Source: Persephonella sp. (GTDB lineage Bacteria; Aquificota; Aquificia; Aquificales; Hydrogenothermaceae). Taken from it: a stretch of DNA of 33,741 bases. Positions 22,008 to 33,437 of the stretch are shown here, piece after piece. Each line of letters opens with the position of its first letter. Position 1 is the first letter of the stretch. The position numbers and the translations under genes were made by a program. The stretch is taken from NCBI GenBank assembly GCA_030949555.1, contig JAUZSJ010000058.1, positions 1 through 33,741 of the forward strand. The letters run 5' to 3'. Under the pieces are notes generated by a model. The model made no database searches. It was not told the DNA's origin and saw only the letters and a list, made by a program, of their open reading frames with translations.

Positions 22008-22465
22008 GGAAGATTGTAGTTTTTTTAGCTGTTTTTGTATATGTCCTTAAAGGTTTTCCTCAGGAGATAGATAAATCTGTCCTTTATGAGATAAAGATTC
22101 TGGAAAAGCTCGTTATTGATGTTACAAAGAAAAGGTATCCTTCCGTGTATTTTTACGGGGTAAAGAGAGAAAGAATATTTCTTATAAACAGATATTCCAC
22201 ATTAAGACAGGCATACTCGATAGATGATGCAGACTTTGTATTTCTGAAAAACAGAAAAAATCCATTTAAGGCAGAAAAGCCAACCCTTGCCCTTGACTTT
22301 CGCTCTCTGAAAAACTGCAGTCTCTGTATAGGCGTCTTTTCCTGGAAAAATGGAAGGCCAATACTGATACTTTTTCAAGAAAATCTGAATAAGTTTCGAA
22401 TAGTTTTACCAGAGGAATACAGATACTTTATTGAAAGCAAGATGATAAATGTCGGAAAAAGATGA
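22004..22465 (+). CDS. Secreted protein, YfiR-like position, between receptor and GGDEF-EAL gene
   Basis: This is an intact protein of 153 residues with an N-terminal signal sequence (MRKIVVFLAVFVYVLKGFPQ), so it is probably periplasmic. Its layout, a DADFVFL strand, KPTLALDFRSL, IGVFSWKNGRPILILFQ and a C-terminal LPEEYRYFIE, recalls small periplasmic proteins (YfiR/DUF4154-like) found beside membrane diguanylate cyclases, but I cannot confirm membership. Two cysteines (CSLC) lie in the second half. TTG at 22004 overlaps the receptor stop with AGAAGGTG upstream; its own stop overlaps the following ATG in ATGA. A ligand-binding or regulatory link between receptor and cyclase is inferred from this coupling. 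Confidence 0.7.
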   Translation: MRKIVVFLAVFVYVLKGFPQEIDKSVLYEIKILEKLVIDVTKKRYPSVYFYGVKRERIFLINRYSTLRQAYSIDDADFVFLKNRKNPFKAEKPTLALDFRSLKNCSLCIGVFSWKNGRPILILFQENLNKFRIVLPEEYRYFIESKMINVGKR

Positions 22466-24351
22466 ATTTGAAGAATAGGAAGAAAAATTTTGTCTATCTA
22501 ATCTCTGTTTTACTCTTCTCATTCATTGTATATCCTATGCATGTATTCGCTTATACCAATAATTGAAGATAAACTGGAAAGGAAGATTATTGACATATCA
22601 ACAGGAGATGTCATAAATGCCAGTTACGAAGAAGTATATACAGAAACTTCCCTGAAAGCGACTTTCTCCTTGCAGTTCTTTATGACGGGAATTACGAGAA
22701 GAAGCTGAAGAAAATCCTTTCAGTTTTTCTGTCAGAAAGACTAAAGTATATTTTTATTATATACAGGGATTCTGAAGGAAAGTACAAGTATCTTCTTGAT
22801 GTTAGCTCCACAGATGATGTATCAAACCTCATATTTATGCCTTTAAAAGAGGAGAAGGATATCCTTGAGGAGGTTTACAGAGAAAAAAAGAAGAGATTTG
22901 AGATTCACAGGGAGATTGACACTATAGGTATCACATATTATATCCCGCTTGTTCAGTCTGGTTCTGTTAAGTCTGTTCTTATTGCTGATTTCTCTTTTGG
23001 TGTACTGCAGGAAATAAAATCTCTCATCCTTATTGTACAGAGAGCAATACTTGTGTCAAGTGGAGTTATACTGTTCTTTCTTGTGGTTGCAGTTTATAAC
23101 TTCTACAGGAATGTTATACTGAAACAGAGAGCATATATAGATTCCCTTACAGGAATATATAACAGAAACTATCTGGAAGACATAAGGGATGTTATAGACC
23201 TCAGCAGATATGTGGTTCTGATGCTTGATATTGATTTCTTTAAAAACATTAACGATACATATGGTCATCAGGTTGGAGATGAGATTTTAAGAGGTATTGC
23301 AAATCTGCTGAAAAAAAATCTCAGAGATGAAGACATAATAATAAGGTACGGTGGAGAGGAGTTCCTTATCCTGATAAAGAAAAGTAGAGAGGATAAAGAA
23401 GGTAAATGGAGCCTTCAGGTGGCCCAGAAACTTCTTCAGGAGATAAGAGATTTTAAGTACAGAGGAATAAATCTGACAGCCTCTATAGGCCTTAATTTAG
23501 ATACAGATAGGGCAAGGAGCCTTATGGATGCCATAAAGAAGGCTGACATAACTCTGTACAAAGCAAAGAGACATGGAAGAGACAGGATTGAAATTTATAA
23601 GGAAACAAAGGGATATGAGAGGGACATATCCCTTGCAGAGCTTAAGGACATTATAGAAAGTGGAGATGTTGTATGTTTTTATCAACCAGTTATAAATCTG
23701 AAAAACGATACTGTTGTTTATTATGAATCACTTGCCCGTATAAAGTACAGAGAAAAGTATCTTTCTCCTGCACAGTATATAGATATGATAAAAGGAACCT
23801 TTCTTTACTTTAAGTTCACAAAGATTGTTATTGAGTATAATCTGAACATACTGAAAGAATATCCCCGTATGATGATTAGCATAAATATGTCCCCTTCAGA
23901 TTTTCTCAATCAGACGATAATTGATATTTTAACGTCTGTTGATAAAGATACAGTGAAGAGGATAAAACTTGAAGTTTTGGAAACAGAAGATGTACATAAC
24001 TACAACGTACTGAAAGAAAACATTAACAAACTGAAAAATTTTGGATATGACATAGTCCTTGATGATTTTGGTGCAGGATACGTTGATTTCTATTATCTGA
24101 CAGAAATAGATGCGAGATGTATAAAAATAGACGGTTCGGTGATAAAAAAGATTCCTTACAATCAACAGTACTATAAACTTGCTAAACATCTTGTTCAGTT
24201 CTGTAAAGATATTAATAAGATACCTATTGCAGAGTTTGTTGAGAATGGAGAAATTTGCAGGGTTCTTATTGAGCTTGGGATAGAGTATGGGCAGGGCTAT
24301 TACTTCTCAAAACCTCTACCTGCAGATGAAATAAAAGCAGTTTCCAGTTGA
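22462..24351 (+). CDS. Membrane sensor with GGDEF and EAL domains, frameshifted near N-terminus
   Basis: This is a c-di-GMP turnover protein of about 629 residues: TM helix 1 (about residues 8-28), a periplasmic sensor of about 160 residues, TM helix 2 (about 194-215), GGDEF (about 225-385) and EAL (about 395-629). The cyclase site reads RYGGEEF near residue 296 and an inhibitory I-site RDED lies exactly five residues before GGEEF. The phosphodiesterase domain starts ESL instead of EAL but keeps INMSPSDF (Asn), LEVLE (Glu), LDDFGAGY (Asp-Asp), IKIDGS (Lys), AEFVE (Glu) and YGQGYYFSKP (Gln), so both activities look possible. ATG at 22462 overlaps the upstream stop. Breaks at about 22555 and 22650 affect only the sensor region. 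The sensor family is not recognised. Confidence 0.88.
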
Positions 24352-24402
24352 ATAAGTTCCGTAATAAAATATATTTTCTGAAAGTATTTTAAAGGGTTAT
24401 GC

Positions 24403-25026
24403 ATGAAAGTATTTATGGTTGATAATTACGACTCTTTTACGTATAACATAGTCCAGTACCTTTACGAGCTTGGAGCTGATGTTGTTGTTAAAAGAAATGA
24501 TGAGATTTCTCCAGAGGATATAGAGGGTTATGACGTAGATGCTATAGTAATATCCCCAGGTCCCTGTACTCCAAATGAAGCAGGTATATCTGTTCGGGTA
24601 ATAAAGAGATACATGGGAAAGCATCCTATTCTGGGAGTCTGTCTCGGTCATCAATCTATTGGAGCTGCATTTGGAGCAAAGATAGTGAAAGCAAAATGTC
24701 TTATGCATGGTAAAACTTCACTGATTTACCACAGTGGAAAGGGACTGTTTGAAGGAATTCCCTCTCCTTTTAAGGCTGTAAGATACCACTCTCTTGTAAT
24801 AGACAGAAGTACACTTCCTGAGGAGATAGAAATCACAGCGTGGACCGAAGAAGACAACGAGATTATGGCTATACAGCACAAGCATCTTCCCCTGTGGGGG
24901 GTTCAGTTTCACCCTGAATCGGTACTGACAGAATACGGAAAAAAACTCCTTGATAACTTTTTAAAGTTGTCGTCAGATTTTAATCAGAAATTAAAGGGCA
25001 GGTTGAACACTATACCAAACTCCTGA
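24403..25026 (+). CDS. trpG: Anthranilate / aminodeoxychorismate synthase glutamine amidotransferase subunit
   Basis: This is an intact class I glutamine amidotransferase of 207 residues. It begins MKVFMVDNYDSFTYN, typical of TrpG/PabA, and has the oxyanion motif SPGPCTP. The triad is complete: Cys80 in GVCLGHQ, His170 and Glu172 in FHPES. It supplies ammonia from glutamine to TrpE or PabB for tryptophan or folate synthesis; in many bacteria one copy serves both. No trpE or pabB is nearby. ATG at 24403 follows AAAGGG. The last about 14 residues lie antisense to the tamB 3' end and exceed what the family needs, so an indel error may have extended the frame slightly. Confidence 0.92.
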   Translation: MKVFMVDNYDSFTYNIVQYLYELGADVVVKRNDEISPEDIEGYDVDAIVISPGPCTPNEAGISVRVIKRYMGKHPILGVCLGHQSIGAAFGAKIVKAKCLMHGKTSLIYHSGKGLFEGIPSPFKAVRYHSLVIDRSTLPEEIEITAWTEEDNEIMAIQHKHLPLWGVQFHPESVLTEYGKKLLDNFLKLSSDFNQKLKGRLNTIPNS

Positions 25027-28000
25027 TTACCTGTTTCAAAGAATTTGTACTGGAAAGATGTTCTTTCCTTCAGTTTTATGCCGACACCGTACCATCCGCC
25101 GATTTTTTCTTCCTCAACCTGTCCCAGCGGTTTTGAAAGGGCAACGAATATTCTTCTTGTGATATCTCTCTTTCCGTATATAGATGCAGATATACCTGTT
25201 GATGGGGAGTACTGGGGAAGTATGTTTACCTCAAATCCTGTATTGAACAGACCTGTTTTTCCTCAAGGAAACCCAAGGAAGTAATGTGTAAAGCAGGTTT
25301 TCCAACTGTTGTCTATATACACGAAGCATGTTTTCAAGAGCTGAAATGGTGTGTCCTTAAGGAGCAGTGTGCGGACGCATCTCATTTCCGATTTTGGCTG
25401 GACTATGGAGAAGAAGTTGATTTATCTTGGGGTTATAAGCAGAGCCTGAAATATCAATAAATATGAATGTGTCTGCAACAGAAGTAGAAACCCTTGCAGA
25501 TATATAAGGTTCGTTGTTTACAATCTTAATATTTGCCAAAATCAATACTGTACCTGTTTTTCATAAAGTATATCTCTCCGTAAATAATACTGATATTCCC
25601 GTTAACAGAAGGGTTTTTACCTGTCCCTTTAATCTTCAGGTCAAACTCTGCACAAGCCTTGCCCCATTTTCCATATATGTAGAGTGGTATAAAACTTTCA
25701 GCTGATACATCCAGTGATGGAAATCTAAAATGTTCTGGATTTTTGACTGAAACAGTTTCTCTTTTTTCTTTCATTAGGCTGTTTAAATTTTTCTCAAGCC
25801 TTAACTTTCCAGATATTAGAATTTTTCCTCTCAGTTTTCCTTTTAAACTGTTATTTTTTTCATAAAGTTTCAGTTTAAGATCTGAGTTTATATTTCCCTG
25901 AAATATATTCCTGAATTTTACAGGGAGAAACTGGGTATAACTGGAAAAATTTCCAAAAATCTTTTCTGTACTGCCTTACTTCCCTTTATTTTTGGCTGTA
26001 CTCTCTCCGAAGACTGAACCAGCTGTTCTTCCATTAATATCCAGTTTCAGGACACCTTCAGAAATTTCAAGAAGAACCTTCTGAAGATTTACTATTCCCA
26101 CAGTGTATGTGGTTTTTACTTCAAAGTTTTCAGAAAATAGGGATAGATAAAGTTTCTTTTTTAAATCTTTCAACCTGCCGTTAAATGAAAGTCTGTATTT
26201 TAAACCACCAGATGTGTTTATATACCTGGTAACAATGGAAAGCAGATTTCTATCAATCCTTCCCTCAGAATATATGGAAACTGTGCTGTTTTTTATGTCA
26301 TATGAGAATTTTTTTATCTCTCCTGTTATTACCCCACTGAAACGAACAGGTTTGCCTTCAACGATTCCGTTCCTCATTTTTATATTTAAAGGAGAAGACT
26401 CAAAAGTACAAATAGTTTTTTGATACTGTAAAACTTGAGACAAACAGTTTTCCTTCTGCTTTCTCAAAGTATCCAGTTGGAATATTTATACGGCCTGATA
26501 TTCTGTAAAAATTTATCTCTGTTTTTTCAGGGGAGTATTATACTGAGAAGGTCTGTTTTTACCTCTGCACTGATTTCACTATCATTAATAGAAACTGTGT
26601 AATATACATCCGTTTTAACAGCGGTTTCTTTACCTCTGTATCCCCTTTCTTTTAAAAATCCCTTTATACTTTCTATCTCCCCACTAAATCTGCTGTCTAT
26701 ACGGTTTGAATAAACACCTTTTCTGATAAAAAATTTTAGATTACCATCAATCTTTTTTACTTTCAAAGCTCAAACAGAGAATGGATGCTCAGTTTCATCT
26801 TATCAAAGTCTTCCAGCCCCTTACCTGTGATAACAGTTTTCACTTTTCCTCCTGACAGTAACACATTTCCTGAAATCTCCTTAAGTCTATAACCATAAAA
26901 AACAAAATCTTTTCTGTAAAAGGAAGCCTCCATAAACATCTTTTTCTGAAAAATTGCCTTTCGTACTGACAGACACTTCCTGTTTTAGCTTATCTAAAAT
27001 TACTACTCCCTTATCTATCTCTGTTTTTATATTCCAGAATTTGTCCTTTACTCTGATTTTTACTGGTTCCTGTGGCAGTTTTTGGAGTTATATGGCGGAA
27101 AACAGCAGGCATTTTTTCCTTAAAAACTCTTTTGCACTTTGAAATATCACTGTCTTTGAAGTCAAGACTTAGATATAGAGAGAATGGTTCCAGCTTCAGC
27201 GTCAGTAATCCGTCAGTATTTCCTTTTTTAAATGACAGCCTGATATTTTTTGTTGTATTTTCAAACAAAAACTGGAACTGTGTATTTTTTAAAGGCAGGT
27301 TTTTGTAATGGAAGTAGTGTGCTGTTCCCTGAAGGCTGACAGATAAGTCTGGAATACTCCCGTATATTTTTCCTGTTCCATCTATTATCCCGCCAAACCC
27401 ATACCTTTTTCCATAAATGAAACCTTCTGTATTTATGTTATCAAAGGTAACGTCTGCATCAACACTTCCCTTTAACAGTTTTCCAGTGATAAAGCAAAAA
27501 GAGTCTTCATTTTTTAGACTGAGTGAAAATCTCCCGGATTTATTTTCAATACTGAAATCAGAGATGATTTTTCCCTTTCTGAAATAAATTCCGTATATAT
27601 TAAGCTCCCTGCCATCTAATTCTAAAGATAAATCCCCTTTTTCAAAATTAAAAACGGCTTTTCCCCATACTGTTCCGTCAATATCAACAGGTCTGTACAG
27701 ACTGAAGGCTTTTTTTAGATTCATTCCTTTACTGGATACTGTCAGAATTCTGTCTGCATACAAAAACTGTAAAGCTAAATCCCCCAGGGAAGCTCTGCCT
27801 TTTGCTTTAAATGTTCTGTTTTTATAAGCGACAGTAATGTCTGAATTTAAAGTTGCTGCTGAAAGTCTGTCGTACAATATAGATGAGATAGATAAACTAC
27901 CTCCAGTTCTGAAAAATCTTTTTTTAAAAGAAAAATCTATATTTCCAGTATATAACAGATTATTTCCCCTGATTTTGTTGAGCTGAAAACTGTCTGCCTT

Positions 28001-28858
28001 TATGTGCACCTTTCCATCAAATCTGTTTTTTCCACTAAATTTTATACGGCTCTCTGTGTACTTTGCGAAGAAACTGTTTATCCTTAAACTGTCCGAAACA
28101 ATACGACTGTTGCCGTTTAAAATATCTTTATATCTATTAACACTGAACAGGATGTGGAAATTCTCCAGGAGTATACTCCCTGTGTTCAGTTTCTCGCCTT
28201 CAAAACTTCCCTTAAAGGAAAAATTCCCCTCGTAATCAAAACTTCCCCATCCAGTAAGAATGTTTTCATTGATAATAGCTCTTGATTTTTTTACAGATAT
28301 ACTGTTCAACTGAATATCTCCAGAGAAATCTGTAACTTTCCCTGAAAAATCACCAAAGGCAAAATAGAAAGGCCTTTTAATATAAAAACTGTTATAACTG
28401 CTGAGGAATGAAAAATCCTTCAAAGAAAACTTCCCTGAAGGTAAGTCTGCATATATGTCAAGTCTATTGATATCTGACTTTACAAAGTATATGAGAAAAA
28501 ATGCATAGTTCAATGGGTTTTTTTCTTTTCTTTTTTTCTTTTTTTCAGATTTTATGTAGATTTTCCCCCTATTTATATTCACAAATAAAAAAGGCTCACT
28601 TTTTTTTAAAAATTTCAAAATATCTGCCCTCAGTTTTATATCACTTAGTTTTACTGAAAATTCTTCTGACTGAATATTTAGATATCCACACTGAATCTGT
28701 AAATCAGATACTTTACAGTTGTCTTTGAGATTTATCCCAAAATTGTTTGCAATAACAGACCTGTTTTCCCACAAGAATACCAGTGTTAGCAGGATAAGAG
28801 AAATGAGCAGTACTGCTATGGAAAAAACCAAAAATGTGTTGATTAGAAATTTTTTCAT
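24984..28858 (-). CDS. tamB: TamB-like (DUF490) translocation and assembly module protein, frameshifted
   Basis: This is a long AsmA/TamB-superfamily protein of about 1290 residues. A single N-terminal TM helix (MKKFLINTFLVFSIAVLLIS...) anchors it in the inner membrane. The rest is repetitive beta-strand sequence expected to span the periplasm as a lipid- or protein-guiding groove. The C-terminal DUF490 part has ISGSAYNPKIN and, after frame correction, ends with SFQYKFFETGNQEFGIVFNL and a terminal phenylalanine before TGA at 24984-24986. The longest clean stretch is 27011-28858. Downstream breaks occur near 26990, 26780, 26500, 25975, 25780-25970, 25530 and in 25050-25360. No TamA/BamA partner is in the window. 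TATAAT on the minus strand at 28892-28897 is a possible -10 element. YhdP-like or related AsmA proteins are the alternative. Confidence 0.82.
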
Positions 28859-28912
28859 ACTTTGTTAACTTTAATATTATTTAGTAGTAAAATTATAACA
28901 GCTTTTACAAAT

Positions 28913-28918
28913 GGAGGG
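28913..28918 (+). promoter_or_regulatory. Shine-Dalgarno site deciding the TPR gene start
   Basis: GGAGGG lies 7 bases before ATG at 28926. The earlier in-frame ATG at 28911 overlaps this site and has none of its own. Confidence 0.65.
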
Positions 28919-28925
28919 TTTGGAG

Positions 28926-29936
28926 ATGGCCACCTTGGACGTTATTCGGCTTTTAGAAAAGGCAAAGCTGGCCTTCAGCAGTGAAAATTACGAGATGGCG
29001 CAGGTTTATCTTGATGAAGCTCTTATGCAGAGTCCTGATGTTCCTGAGGTGTATTTCTGGAGGGGGAAAGTTGCCACAACAGACCTTAATGACGAGGTTA
29101 TAGAAACTGCCATTGGTGATTTTACACAGGCTATTGAGCTTAAGCCCCAATACTGGGAAGCTTACTTTGAAAGGGGAAAAGTATACCTTTACTTTGACAG
29201 ACTTGAAGAGGCTGAAGAAGACTTTAAAAAGGTTATCCAGATTAATCCTTCCTTTAAAGATGTTTATTCATACCTTGCCCAGATTGAGATACAGAGGGGA
29301 AATGACAAAAAGGCGATGGAATATCTGAACAAGGTAACCACTGGAGGAGATTATAAGTATTACTACAATCTTGGAAAGATATTCCTGAATGCAAAAAGCT
29401 ACCAGGCAGCTATAGATAATCTTTCAAAAGCTCTTGAAGATAACAGATATCTTGTTGACGGCTATTATCTGAGGGCAAAGGCTTACGAAGCTTTAGGTGA
29501 ATACAAAAAGGCTATTAAAGACCTTAAATCAGCTGCAACACTGATGCCTGAAGAGAAGAAGTTTTTCACAGATATGGCAAAGGTTTACTTTAAAAAGGCT
29601 ATGAAAGCAGCAGACGAGGGAAAAATAAGAAAGTCAGCAGACCTTTTTATTGAAGGATTGAAGATAAACTATAACCTGAAGATAGAGCCTGAATACGAGA
29701 AAGTGTTGGAAGAAGCTGCGAAGGATGCAATTAGCAAAAGGGAGTATCAGGAAGCTATATTTTATTTAGAGTTTGCAGAGAGGGTTGTAGATAACAGATG
29801 TGTAGATGAAAACATTCCTTTTGAGGAATGTTATAAAAGAAAGCAGGAGATAAACAACCTGATGAAGGAAGCAGAAAGGGGACTACCCCTTAAAGAGAGA
29901 ATACTGAAAAAACTGAATGATATATACGCAAAGTAG
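28926..29936 (+). CDS. TPR-repeat scaffold protein
   Basis: This is an intact soluble protein of about 336 residues built from six or seven tetratricopeptide repeats. Examples are AIGDFTQAIELKP, AEEDFKKVIQINPS, AIDNLSKALED and AIKDLKSAATLMP, each preceded by the usual Y-x-R/L-G-K/A helix. There is no signal peptide or TM segment, so it is cytoplasmic. TPR proteins mediate protein-protein contacts; no enzymatic domain is attached. I place the start at 28926, not 28911, because of the ribosome site. It lies 8 bases upstream of serS and probably shares its transcript, which may reflect only packing. The partner is unknown. Confidence 0.85.
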   Translation: MATLDVIRLLEKAKLAFSSENYEMAQVYLDEALMQSPDVPEVYFWRGKVATTDLNDEVIETAIGDFTQAIELKPQYWEAYFERGKVYLYFDRLEEAEEDFKKVIQINPSFKDVYSYLAQIEIQRGNDKKAMEYLNKVTTGGDYKYYYNLGKIFLNAKSYQAAIDNLSKALEDNRYLVDGYYLRAKAYEALGEYKKAIKDLKSAATLMPEEKKFFTDMAKVYFKKAMKAADEGKIRKSADLFIEGLKINYNLKIEPEYEKVLEEAAKDAISKREYQEAIFYLEFAERVVDNRCVDENIPFEECYKRKQEINNLMKEAERGLPLKERILKKLNDIYAK

Positions 29937-29944
29937 GAGAGGAG

Positions 29945-31203
<1,259 letters not shown>

Positions 31204-31212
31204 GGTGGGAGA

Positions 31213-32557
31213 GTGATAAAGATAGATTACACAAATGTAATGGCAGAAGTTATCGGAGAGAGGGATGGTATATTGAGAGAAGAACTTCTCTCATTCAGAC
31301 ATTTTGTTGTTGAGACCCATTCCCTGATACAGAAGGAAAAAAACAGAAAGTTTTATTTTTGCAGATTACCCTATCAGGACACTTCAGAGATAAAAGAGTA
31401 TGCAGGTTATATAAGGGGTAGGTTTGACAGTTTTGTTGTTATCGGGATTGGGGGTTCTTCCCTTGGAGCAAGGATGCTTTTTGAAAGTCTTACAGATATA
31501 AACCACAACATAAAAGAGAAGCCTAAAATATTTTTTTTGGAAAATGTAGACCCAGAGAAATTCAAATCTGTCCTGGAGCAGGTAGATATAAAAGCACATG
31601 CTTCAATGTTGTCACAAAATCTGGCTCCACGGTTGAGACTATTGCCAACTTTTCTGTCGTTTTATCTATGTTGAAGAAGGAATTAGGAGAGAAATACAGG
31701 GAAAATCTTGTTTTTACAACAGACCCGAAAAGGTTTTTTAAGAAAATTAGGAGAGCAGGAAAAAGATAAAAATGTTTGATGTGCCGGTACCTGTAGGAGG
31801 TAGATTTTCTGTTTTGTCAGCTGTTGGTCTACTTCCAGCTGCAGTGGCAGGAATTGATATAGATGAGCTTCTGTCTGGAGCAAAAAAGATGGATTTGATA
31901 TGTTCAATAGAAGAACACGTTGAGCATAATCCTGCTTATCTGATAGCCCTCTCCCACTACATAACAAACATGAGAAGAGGAAAGACCATATCTGTGATGA
32001 TGCCTTACAGTGAAAAACTGTCTTCTTTTGTTGACTGGTATCGGCAGCTGTGGGCAGAGAGTTTAGGAAAAGACGGTCTTGGTCAGACCCCTGTAAAGGC
32101 TGTAGGAACAGTTGACCAGCACTCCCAGATACAGCTTTACAGAGAAGGGATAAGAGACAAAATAATAACCTTTATACAGGTGGAAAAGGCAGAGATAGAT
32201 TATAAAATCCCTGAGAAACTTCCTGAAGAAATATCCTATCTGTCTGGTCACTCGCTTCACGAGATACTGAACAAAGAGCTCCTTGGTACAAAAGCTGCCC
32301 TTATAAAAAGTAAAGTTCCTAACATAACCATATCTTTAGATAGAATATCCCCATATAACATAGGAATGCTTGTATATCTTTATGAACTTGCTACAGGTTT
32401 TTCTGGCTATCTATACAAAATAAACCCATTTGACCAGCCGGCTGTTGAGGAGGGTAAGAACTTCACATATGCTCTTATGGGAAGAGAAGGATATCAGGAA
32501 AAGTTAGAAGAGTTTAAAGAGCTTTACAAAGAAAAGTACAAAATAGAAATTCAGTAA
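31213..32557 (+). CDS. pgi: Glucose-6-phosphate isomerase, frameshifted
   Basis: This enzyme interconverts glucose-6-phosphate and fructose-6-phosphate in the cytoplasm; about 445 residues, the usual size of the short bacterial form. Landmarks are VVIGIGGSSLGARM, the phosphate loop readable in a shifted frame as TKSGSTVET (near 31615-31640), VPVGGRFSVLSAVGLLP, GTVDQHSQIQLYREG and the C-terminal INPFDQPAVEEGK with the catalytic-lysine region. GTG at 31213 has GAGGTGGGA upstream. Breaks fall near 31600 and 31730. It is the last gene of the TPR-serS-pgi run and ends just before a hairpin terminator. In an autotroph it would mainly work in the gluconeogenic direction; this is inference. Confidence 0.93.
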
Positions 32558-32580
32558 AAAAGGGGCAAAGGCCCCCTTTT
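32556..32580. terminator. Bidirectional intrinsic terminator between pgi and petC
   Basis: A GGGGC/GCCCC hairpin (32562-32566 with 32571-32575, loop AAAG) is flanked by an A run on the left and CTTTT on the right. It can end transcription from pgi on the plus strand and from petC on the minus strand. One C in the right arm is unpaired and may be a sequence error. Confidence 0.8.
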
Positions 32581-32584
32581 CAGC

Positions 32585-33437
32585 TTAATGGATATTCTTC
32601 CAGATTTTCTTTTTCCACGCGTATGTAAGACCAACCATAACAAGCATGTAAAGGAGGACAATCATACCAATCTTCTGTCTCTGCTCTTTATATGGGTCAG
32701 AAATCTCATCTAAATACTTCATAAGTTCTTCTGTTGCTTCCTGATTTAGCCCAACTCTTGGCATGGAAGTTCCAGGCAGAAGTGCCTGTGGTTTATTGAT
32801 GAAGGAAACCAGATAGTGTTCACCTTTTGCTTTCATAGTTATGGAAAGGTCAGGAGGAACTTTACCTAAATACTTTTTCAGGTTTTCTGGAGGTGTTTCT
32901 GCATATATTTTTTGATACTTTGCACTGTGACATCTTCCACATGCTTCTTTAAAAAGCTCTGCTCCATGAACCTTTTTTGCTGTTGATTCTAAATATGCAA
33001 TTATGTCAGCTATCTGTTCATCGTTAAGCCCCATTGGAGGCATTGAAATCTTTTTAAATTCGGAAGCTTTTGCCGGATCTTTTATAAAATGGAACAGGAA
33101 TTTTTTGTCTGTAAAAGAAGCGACATTAGACAGGTCTGGAGGAACTACGCCAAAAGACATTGCTGCTGTTTTAGCATCCATCGGAGGATTTATACCATCT
33201 GCCTTGAGTCCGTGACATGATGTACAGAACATCTGAAACGCCTCTTTACCTTTAGCAGGGTCTCCATCTAAAGGTGGGGTTGAACCAAGGTCAGAGAACT
33301 GGTAATCAGGCAGATTATGTTTAGGATGGTACTTCTTCTATGTGCTTGTGCATTATGCTGTGAGCCAGTGGTTCAATTCCCCAGTATGTAACTCCTACTA
33401 TAACTATTAAAACTGCTAATATTTTTAACTCTTTCAT
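32585..33437 (-). CDS. petC: Di-haem cytochrome c subunit of the cytochrome bc1 complex, frameshifted
   Basis: This is the cytochrome c1-position subunit of the quinol:cytochrome c oxidoreductase, about 284 residues. An N-terminal TM/signal anchor (MKELKILAVLIVIVGVTYW) leads to two periplasmic cytochrome c domains with haem sites CTSCH (about residues 70-74) and CGRCH. Each is followed by a methionine-ligand region (SMPPMGLNDEQ and SMPRVGLNQEA), and a C-terminal TM helix ends the protein (MIVLLYMLVMVGLTYAW). The duplicated VPPDLS...SMP pattern shows the domains are repeats. A two-haem c subunit resembles epsilonproteobacterial bc1 complexes more than the classical single-haem c1. ATG at 33437 overlaps the petB TAA by one base. 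One break lies near 33335. Confidence 0.9.
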
